This document shows, one piece after another, positions 13,797 through 17,690 of a DNA stretch of 17,690 nucleotides. Each line of letters starts with the position of its first letter. The stretch's first letter is position 1. Source of the DNA: Bacillus sp. AFS037270 (GTDB lineage: Bacteria > Bacillota > Bacilli > Bacillales_B > DSM-18226); assembly GCF_002585305.1 (NCBI RefSeq), contig NZ_NUNF01000042.1, forward strand, positions 85,597-103,286, written 5' to 3'. Both the position numbers and the translations under genes were made by a program. The notes beneath the pieces are model-generated. The model made no database searches. It had not been told where the DNA came from and saw nothing but the letters and a program-made list of their open reading frames with translations.

Positions 13797-13822
13797 AAAG
13801 CCGAGACCGCAGTCTCGGCTTT
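13797..13822. terminator. Strong terminator, probably bidirectional
   Basis: AAAGCCGAGAC (13797-13807) pairs perfectly with GTCTCGGCTTT (13812-13822) around CGCA. On the plus strand only TTT follows before a C. On the minus strand the tail is TTTTTGTTATT, a better U-tract, so it is likely to end a minus-strand transcript as well as the CBO0543-type gene. Confidence 0.85.
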
Positions 13823-13906
13823 CGTGATGCCGTCAAATGCGGCACCACCCCCCTCCGTCCGTACAGTGGTTAAGTGTCCCGCAACAAGCGAATGTTCGGA
13901 GGGGGT
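13797..13906 (-). ncRNA. Candidate structured small RNA, three stacked helices
   Basis: Read on the minus strand, three helices follow each other almost without linkers. Helix 1: 13897-13905 with 13849-13857 (CCCCCTCCG/CGGAGGGGG, 9 perfect pairs, 39-base apical part with CCG-AACA/TGTT-CGG substructure). Helix 2: GTGGTGCCG (13840-13848) with CGGCATCAC (13824-13832), 9 pairs, 7-base loop. Helix 3: the 11-pair terminator with U-tract. Helix 2 is complete only on the minus strand (G-U pair; the plus strand has an A-C mismatch), which points to this orientation. The RNA would be about 105-110 nt. A candidate promoter lies just upstream. There is no convincing ORF. I cannot assign it to a known family; it is not 6S, tmRNA or SRP RNA. 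Confidence 0.5.
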
Positions 13907-13907
13907 A

Positions 13908-13936
13908 CTTATATAATACCACAACTGCAGTGAAAA
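13908..13936 (-). promoter_or_regulatory. Candidate promoter of the minus-strand small RNA
   Basis: On the minus strand TTTTCA (13936-13931), 17 bases, TATAAG (13913-13908). The -10 matches 5 of 6 and the -35 matches 4 of 6. Initiation would fall at about 13901-13906, exactly at the 5' edge of helix 1 of the candidate RNA. Confidence 0.4.
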
Positions 13937-14012
13937 TATTAGTGGCTAAACTTTCCTTTCTCGATAGAAAAGTGTATGATAATAATGATTTTTACATAAA
14001 GGAGTGTTTTTC

Positions 14013-14453
14013 ATGGCTAAAAAAGGATACATATTAATGGAAAATGGCGACAAAATTGAGTTTGATCTATTTCCAAACGAAGCACCTGGAACAGTTGAAA
14101 ACTTTGAAAAGTTAGCAAATGAAGGCTTTTATAATGGTGTTATTTTCCACCGTGTAATCCCAGGTTTCGTATCACAAGGTGGCGACCCGACGGGAACAGG
14201 GATGGGGGGTCCTGGATACACGATCAACTGTGAAACAGAAGGAAATCCACATAAACATATCCCTGGTTCATTATCAATGGCACATGCGGGCAGAAACACT
14301 GGCGGAAGCCAATTCTTTATCGTTCATGAATCACAGCCGCATTTAAATGGTGTTCATACTGTATTTGGACAAGTTACTTCTGACTTAGCAGCGGTTAGAA
14401 ACATGAAAAATGGCGATAAAATGGTTGAAGTAAAGGTTTATGATGAAGAGTAG
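14013..14453 (+). CDS. ppiB: Cyclophilin-type peptidyl-prolyl cis-trans isomerase PpiB
   Basis: Cytoplasmic cyclophilin of 146 residues that catalyses cis-trans isomerisation of X-Pro bonds. The core motifs are all present: [19 protein letters not shown] with catalytic R47, [26 protein letters not shown], and [13 protein letters not shown]. The residue matching the cyclosporin-contact Trp of human cyclophilin A is His (H115), as in most bacterial PpiB, which implies low cyclosporin sensitivity. The sequence is very close to B. subtilis PpiB throughout. A GTG at 14004 is part of the Shine-Dalgarno AAAGGAGTG; ATG 14013 is 8 bases beyond GGAG and is the start. It is monocistronic, with its own terminator. 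A possible -10 TATGAT lies at 13975-13980 without a clear -35. Confidence 0.96.
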   Translation: MAKKGYILMENGDKIEFDLFPNEAPGTVENFEKLANEGFYNGVIFHRVIPGFVSQGGDPTGTGMGGPGYTINCETEGNPHKHIPGSLSMAHAGRNTGGSQFFIVHESQPHLNGVHTVFGQVTSDLAAVRNMKNGDKMVEVKVYDEE

Positions 14454-14460
14454 GTAAGAC

Positions 14461-14488
14461 AAAGGGAGCGGATTCGCTCTCTTTTTTT
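14461..14488 (+). terminator. Intrinsic terminator after ppiB
   Basis: AAAGGGAGCG pairs with CGCTCTCTTT (10 pairs, one G-U) around GATT, followed by a run of T. Confidence 0.9.
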
Positions 14489-14574
14489 TATGCAACAGAA
14501 AACGACATTATAAAGTAGTAAAGGGAAAAACAAACGGGCACATTAACTTTGAAGCGATCAATTGGAGGTGCTAT

Positions 14575-15360
14575 ATGAAAAAGTTAGTGCTCGTGCTTAT
14601 ACCATTCTTGTTATTCCCTATTCATACAAATGCCGCAGAAAATAAAAAGGAAGCAAAAGAACTTAAGGCAGCCATTATCATCGACGATTTTGGCGGGGGG
14701 ACCGGTGGTGTCCGTGACTTTTTAGAAGGGGACATTCCAATAACAGCAGCTGTTATGCCGTTTACGGAAAATTCTAAGGCCCATGCGGAATGGGCACATA
14801 AAAACGGTTTTGAGGTTATGGTTCATTTACCAATGGAACCAAAGAGAGGGAAAAGATCATGGTTAGGTCCTAAACCAATTACAGTGGATCTTTCGAAAGA
14901 GGAAGTAAGGAACCGTGTAGAGGAAGCCATAAAAAGTGTCCCATATGCGGTAGGTCTTAATAATCATATGGGTTCGCGCGCGGTCGAAAACGAAGAAATC
15001 GTTCGGATAATTGTAGAAGTTGCTAAGGAAAAGAACTTATTTATTATCGACAGCGGGACAAGTCCAGGAACAAAATTTCCGGAGATTGCAAAGGAACTAG
15101 GGGTTCCACTTTTAAAACGAGACGTATTTCTTGATGATATCTCCTCATCCTCCTATGTTCTAAAACAAATGATCAGACTGGCAAAGGTAACAGAAATAAA
15201 AGGTAAAGGAATTGCCATCGGACATGTTGGTGTAACAGGGAAGGTTTGTTCAATTGGTATCTTTCAAGCAATTGATGAATTTAAAAAGCGGAATATAAAA
15301 ATAGTACCCGTATCGGAACTATTTGCAGGTGAACTGACAAAAAAACATTTTGTACCATGA
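14575..15360 (+). CDS. YibQ-type divergent polysaccharide deacetylase, secreted
   Basis: Exported protein of 261 residues with a classic signal peptide (MKK, hydrophobic core about 4-16, probable cleavage near TNAA-E at 20-21). The mature part matches the divergent polysaccharide deacetylase family (YibQ/DUF610, NodB-like barrel). Visible elements are AAIIIDDFG (DD at 37-38), PITAAVMPF, VMVHLPMEP (H84), VGLNNHMGS (H131), FIIDSGTS, RDVFLDD (DD at 187-188), AIGHVG (H217) and a final IVPVSELF. These Asp/His positions suit a metal site, but the substrate of the family is not established; cell-wall or capsular glycan is a guess. GGAGG lies 6 bases before the ATG. The gene is flanked by terminators on both sides, so it is probably transcribed alone. 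Confidence 0.88.
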   Translation: MKKLVLVLIPFLLFPIHTNAAENKKEAKELKAAIIIDDFGGGTGGVRDFLEGDIPITAAVMPFTENSKAHAEWAHKNGFEVMVHLPMEPKRGKRSWLGPKPITVDLSKEEVRNRVEEAIKSVPYAVGLNNHMGSRAVENEEIVRIIVEVAKEKNLFIIDSGTSPGTKFPEIAKELGVPLLKRDVFLDDISSSSYVLKQMIRLAKVTEIKGKGIAIGHVGVTGKVCSIGIFQAIDEFKKRNIKIVPVSELFAGELTKKHFVP

Positions 15361-15363
15361 AAT

Positions 15364-15387
15364 AGGCAGCGACAGGCTGCCTTTTTT
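15364..15387 (+). terminator. Intrinsic terminator after the deacetylase gene
   Basis: AGGCAGC pairs with GCTGCCT around GACAG, followed by T15382-T15387. Confidence 0.88.
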
Positions 15388-15439
15388 GATAGCTGGAAAA
15401 CAATGGTCGTTCGGATTTCTTTTCCTATGCGTGCTAAAC

Positions 15440-15448
15440 TGGTAAAAT
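15440..15448 (+). promoter_or_regulatory. Candidate extended -10 promoter of exoA
   Basis: TGGTAAAAT (15440-15448) is an extended -10 (TG-n before TAAAAT, 5 of 6). The -35 region (TTTTCC at 15420-15425) is poor, which extended -10 promoters tolerate. It lies about 70 bases before the gene. Confidence 0.4.
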
Positions 15449-15521
15449 GGCACCTGACTTATTAAATACACATTTGATTGTTTTAGATATAGAAATTAAT
15501 TAGGGAGAGGGAATGGACAAT

Positions 15522-16274
15522 ATGAAGTTAGTATCTTGGAATGTAAATGGCCTAAGGGCGTGTGTAAAAAAAGGGTTTATAGATTATTTTCAGGAAGTAA
15601 ATGCGGATATATTCTGCGTTCAGGAAACCAAACTACAAGAAGGACAAATTAGTCTAGACTTAGCTGGATATCACCAATATTGGAATTACGCTGAAAAGAA
15701 AGGTTATTCAGGCACAGCTGTTTTTACAAAGCAAGAACCACTGTCTGTTAGATATGGAGTCGGAGAAGACGATGGAGAAGAGGAGGGAAGAATTCTGACT
15801 CTAGAATTTGCCGACTTTTTCTTGGTTAATGTCTATACCCCAAATTCACAGAGAGATCTAGCAAGAATTGGTTATCGCTTAGAATGGGAAGACCGCATAC
15901 TTCAGCACTTGATGGATTTAGATAAAAGGAAACCAGTCATTTTCTGTGGAGATTTAAATGTGGCCCATCACGAGATCGATCTTCGCAATCCTAAATCAAA
16001 TATTGGAAACTCGGGATTTACGGATGAAGAACGAGGAAAAATGACATCCCTGCTCGACGCTGGGTTCATAGACAGCTTCCGTCATTTTAACCCACAACAG
16101 GAAGGTGCCTATACATGGTGGTCGTACATGAACAAGGTACGGGAACGAAATATTGGCTGGCGAATTGACTATTTTATCGTTTCAGAATCATTGAAGGACA
16201 GACTTAAAGAAGCTGAAATCCATTGCGATGTAATGGGCAGTGACCATTGTCCGGTCGTCCTTGAACTTAATTAA
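15522..16274 (+). CDS. exoA: Exodeoxyribonuclease III / AP endonuclease ExoA
   Basis: Mg2+-dependent AP endonuclease and 3'-5' exonuclease of base-excision repair, 250 residues, closely similar to B. subtilis ExoA along its length. Catalytic residues of the EEP fold are in place: N7 (SWNVNG), E35 (VQETK), Y105 (VNVYTPNS), D144 and N146 (CGDLNVAH), and D241-H242 (GSDHCP). WWSYMNK and RIDYFIVS are also typical. An in-frame ATG at 15513 would add MDN. The family normally begins MKL-SWN, so I use 15522; the purine-rich AGGGAGAGGG at 15502-15511 could serve either. Together with the Mug-type glycosylase at 9809-10309 the window holds two successive activities of base-excision repair, but they are 5 kb apart and not in one operon. 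Confidence 0.96.
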   Translation: MKLVSWNVNGLRACVKKGFIDYFQEVNADIFCVQETKLQEGQISLDLAGYHQYWNYAEKKGYSGTAVFTKQEPLSVRYGVGEDDGEEEGRILTLEFADFFLVNVYTPNSQRDLARIGYRLEWEDRILQHLMDLDKRKPVIFCGDLNVAHHEIDLRNPKSNIGNSGFTDEERGKMTSLLDAGFIDSFRHFNPQQEGAYTWWSYMNKVRERNIGWRIDYFIVSESLKDRLKEAEIHCDVMGSDHCPVVLELN

Positions 16275-16285
16275 ATCCCTGTTCG

Positions 16286-16327
16286 ATAAGAATTTCTTAT
16301 TACAGTATATTGAAAAACTGTAATTTT
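16286..16327 (+). terminator. Weak terminator and palindrome after exoA
   Basis: ATAAGAATTTCTTAT (16286-16300) is a perfect palindrome around one T. Next to it TTACAGT (16300-16306) pairs with ACTGTAA (16317-16323), followed by TTTTC. Both stems are AT-rich, so termination is probably partial; the two share one base and cannot form fully at the same time. Confidence 0.45.
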
Positions 16328-16332
16328 CTTCG

Positions 16333-16361
16333 TTGAGATACTGCCTTATAGTTAGTGTATA
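16333..16361 (+). promoter_or_regulatory. Candidate promoter of the methyltransferase gene
   Basis: TTGAGA at 16333-16338 (5 of 6) with TGTATA at 16356-16361 after 17 bases; a better -10, TATATA at 16358-16363, would need 19 bases. The -35 TTG is also an in-frame but unlikely start codon. Confidence 0.4.
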
Positions 16362-16386
16362 TAAGGAATTTCTCGGAGGGATAATG

Positions 16387-17157
16387 ATGGATCTCAAAAA
16401 GGATGTACAGCAGCAATTTGGAAAAAGTGCGGAATCTTATGTGAGTAGTCGGATTCATAAAGATGGAAAGGACTTGCAAAAATTAATAGAAATGGCCGAA
16501 GTAACAGGGAAAGAGGAACTTCTTGATGTTGCCACGGGTGGAGGCCATACGGCTAACGCGTTTGCTCCGCTAGTAAAGAGGGTAACCGCGGTGGATTTAA
16601 CTCAGGAGATGTTATTGGCTGCGGATAAATTCGTAAAAGGAAATGGGAATCAAAATGTTGAGTTTGTAAAAGGGGATGCTGAAGACTTACCTTTTTCGAA
16701 CGATTCTTTTGATGTTGTTACGTGCAGGATTGCTCCGCACCACTTTCCTAATATTAATGAGTTTATTAAAGAAGTTTTTCGTATACTAAAACAAGGCGGA
16801 CAATTTTTGTTAGACGATAATGTCGTTCCAGAAGACGATCAATATGATCAATTTTATAATAAAGTAGAAAAATGGCGGGATTACAGTCATTTTAGGGCAT
16901 GGAAGAAGAGTGAGTGGATTCGTATGCTTGAGTTTGCTGGTTTCGAAATTAATGAATGGCATCGTTTTGAAAAAACCTTTTATTTTGATTCCTGGTGTAA
17001 TCGAATGAATTTACCTATGGAAGAAAAGAAAAATTTGACCCATTATTTCATAAGTGCTTCCGAAAGAATCAAGGATAAATTTAGAATTACGATTGAAGAG
17101 AGTCAAGTAGTATCTTTTCAGGGAGAGGCGATCGTTTTAAAGGCAATTAAAAAATAA
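16387..17157 (+). CDS. Class I SAM-dependent methyltransferase (UbiE/YcgJ-like)
   Basis: Soluble methyltransferase of 256 residues with a Rossmann-type SAM site: motif I LLDVATGGGHTA (45-56), acidic motif II VDLTQEM (D70), motif III GDAEDLPF (97-104) followed by SFDVVTCRIAPHHF, then LKQGG (135-139) and LLDDNVVPEDD. The N-terminus MDLKKDVQQQFGKSAESYV is typical of the Methyltransf_11/UbiE-like group; B. subtilis YcgJ is the kind of protein I have in mind. The methyl acceptor cannot be deduced; it is not a clear menaquinone MenG because the length and C-terminal half differ. ATG 16387 is 7 bases after GGAGG and is preferred over ATG 16384 (4 bases) and over TTG 16333, which lies within the promoter. 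A strong terminator follows. Confidence 0.88.
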   Translation: MDLKKDVQQQFGKSAESYVSSRIHKDGKDLQKLIEMAEVTGKEELLDVATGGGHTANAFAPLVKRVTAVDLTQEMLLAADKFVKGNGNQNVEFVKGDAEDLPFSNDSFDVVTCRIAPHHFPNINEFIKEVFRILKQGGQFLLDDNVVPEDDQYDQFYNKVEKWRDYSHFRAWKKSEWIRMLEFAGFEINEWHRFEKTFYFDSWCNRMNLPMEEKKNLTHYFISASERIKDKFRITIEESQVVSFQGEAIVLKAIKK

Positions 17158-17161
17158 GAAA

Positions 17162-17208
17162 AGACCCCTTTGCAAAAAGAGATATTCTCTTGGTGCGAAG
17201 GGTTTTTT
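17162..17208. terminator. Bidirectional terminator between the methyltransferase and a small minus-strand ORF
   Basis: CCCTTTGCA (17166-17174) pairs with TGCGAAGGG (17194-17202). Above an internal loop AAGAGA (17177-17182) pairs with TCTCTT (17186-17191). Six T follow on the plus strand; on the minus strand TCTTTTCTTATTTTTT follows. It therefore serves converging transcripts. Confidence 0.88.
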
Positions 17209-17217
17209 ATTAATAAA

Positions 17218-17382
17218 TCATATACCGTTTAGGGCCGTTCCTATTTCGTCAAATTCTGGTACTCTTTCCTCCAGGTTTAAATCTTCTATTTGTTCCTGTT
17301 CAACGGTTTGATTGTCTTCATCTTTTTTATAGGCATTAATATTCACTAATACAACATCTCCTTCAGAAATATTTACTACCAT
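17218..17382 (-). CDS. Small acidic hypothetical protein, 54 residues
   Basis: An open frame of 54 codons on the minus strand, from ATG at 17382 to TGA at 17218-17220. The product starts MVVNISEGDVVLVNINAYKK and is then strongly acidic (DEDNQ, EQEQIEDLNLEER, PEFDEIG). It has no cysteine, signal peptide or membrane segment. A bidirectional terminator lies ten bases beyond its stop, which supports a real convergent transcript. The weak point is the start: no good Shine-Dalgarno precedes ATG 17382. An internal GTG at 17344-17346 (codon 13) has GGAG 11 bases upstream and would give 42 residues. I do not recognise the protein. It fills the gap between the methyltransferase and the rRNA operon promoters. 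Confidence 0.5.
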   Translation of the reverse strand: MVVNISEGDVVLVNINAYKKDEDNQTVEQEQIEDLNLEERVPEFDEIGTALNGI

Positions 17383-17492
17383 ATTTTAACCAGTGATGGG
17401 TTATTTAAAACTAATTCATTACCCAGGTTGTTTATTCTAGTTTTGAATTAGATAAGGAGTTTTATTTTTTTAAAAAATATCTAAAAAGATAG

Positions 17493-17521
17493 TTGACTAT
17501 CTTGAATGAAGATAGTATTAT
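17493..17521 (+). promoter_or_regulatory. rRNA operon promoter P1
   Basis: TTGACT (17493-17498), 17 bases, TATTAT (17516-17521). The likely start is G17529 in CAATGTCGCT. Start with G is usual for Bacillus rRNA promoters, where the GTP pool mediates growth-rate control. Confidence 0.8.
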
Positions 17522-17583
17522 TATCAATGTCGCTTCGACGAAATGATTTGAGAGCTAAGTAATTAACAACATCTCATTAGAAG

Positions 17584-17612
17584 TTGACAAGTTTTAAACG
17601 CTATGTTAAAAT
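17584..17612 (+). promoter_or_regulatory. rRNA operon promoter P2
   Basis: A consensus TTGACA (17584-17589), 17 bases, TAAAAT (17607-17612). The likely start is G17620 in AAATGTCGCT, the same box as at P1. The two promoters are 91 bases apart, as in tandem rrn promoters of Bacillus. Confidence 0.88.
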
Positions 17613-17619
17613 AGCAAAT

Positions 17620-17690
17620 GTCGCTAATTGATAGATTAGTAGATGGTTATTGTTCTTTGAAAACTAAACAAACAAAAACGTCAACAAACA
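17620..17690 (+). other. Pre-16S rRNA leader with boxA-like element
   Basis: TGTTCTTTGAAAAC at 17651-17664 matches the Bacillus rrn boxA antitermination element, followed by the A/C-rich CTAAACAAACAAAAACG typical of sequence just before 16S rRNA. The window ends before the 16S gene, so the rRNA itself is not seen. Confidence 0.85.

Noticed and set aside
13824..13857. T-box-like string: on the minus strand GGGTGGTGCCGCA resembles the T-box antiterminator sequence
   Set aside because: There is no long stem I with its conserved loops, the whole element is only about 110 nt, and the next gene in that direction is convergent, so nothing could be regulated downstream.
13837..14037. Open frame of 66 codons upstream of ppiB
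   Set aside because: It runs through the structured RNA element and the ppiB ribosome binding site into the ppiB gene in another frame, has no ribosome binding site of its own, and its translation is unlike a real protein.
17411..17451. Inverted repeat CTAATTC / GAATTAG upstream of the rrn promoters
   Set aside because: Only seven AT-rich bases with a 27-base spacer; this is expected by chance in such sequence and has no U-tract or operator-like context.
1..17690. Mobile elements, prophage, CRISPR arrays, tRNAs
   Set aside because: No transposase, integrase, phage structural gene, regular spaced repeat or tRNA-like cloverleaf was found. The content is ordinary chromosomal backbone with a few accessory-looking small ORFs.

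Overview
The window reads as chromosomal DNA of a low-GC, endospore-forming Gram-positive bacterium of the Bacillaceae (Bacillus/Neobacillus type). The reasons are AT-rich genes with strong GGAGG ribosome binding sites, GTG starts, U-tract terminators between most units, close resemblance of the PpiB- and ExoA-type proteins to those of Bacillus, a sporulenol-synthase-type cyclase, and a typical Bacillus rRNA-operon front end at the right edge. No insertion sequence, prophage module, CRISPR array or tRNA was seen. All calls rest on reading the sequence; no database search was possible.

Layout. 1-60 is the tail of an unidentified gene. 182-5254 is an envelope protein quality-control block: an OmpR-family response regulator and its sensor kinase (overlapping), a terminator, then a membrane-anchored HtrA protease, a membrane-anchored PrsA/PpiC-type foldase and a 137-residue protein of unknown function. 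The htrA promoter carries four GTTAA repeats at 10-, 11- and 14-base steps, a good candidate binding site for the adjacent regulator. 5255-7562 is an ABC-F ATPase gene behind an elaborate leader: promoter, a 44-codon ORF, a terminator-like hairpin, a 31-codon ORF, and a hairpin that buries the ABC-F ribosome binding site and start codon. 7620-9089 is an NhaC-family antiporter gene with its own hairpin-containing upstream region. 9176-10309 is a probable two-gene operon of a short YitT-family membrane protein and a Mug/TDG-type uracil-DNA glycosylase.

10345-12207 (minus strand) is a squalene-hopene/sporulenol-type cyclase, diverging from a DUF2515 (YppC-type) gene whose N-terminus is unclear because of a run of eight T residues; that gene overlaps a CBO0543-type membrane protein gene. 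Between that gene and ppiB lies what looks like a compact, three-helix small RNA on the minus strand (about 13797-13906) that I cannot assign to a known family. Then come ppiB, a YibQ-type divergent polysaccharide deacetylase, exoA (AP endonuclease) and a class I methyltransferase, most of them followed by a hairpin terminator. The right end holds a 54-residue acidic minus-strand ORF and then tandem rrn promoters P1 and P2 with a boxA-like leader; the 16S gene itself lies beyond the window.

How it fits together: the left third handles misfolded exported proteins (sensing, proteolysis, refolding). The ABC-F gene is probably switched on by ribosome stalling, as known for antibiotic-responsive ABC-F genes. 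The rest is largely housekeeping (DNA repair by Mug and ExoA, proline isomerase, ion exchange). The most interesting unexplained elements are the minus-strand structured RNA at 13797-13906 and the ABC-F leader.
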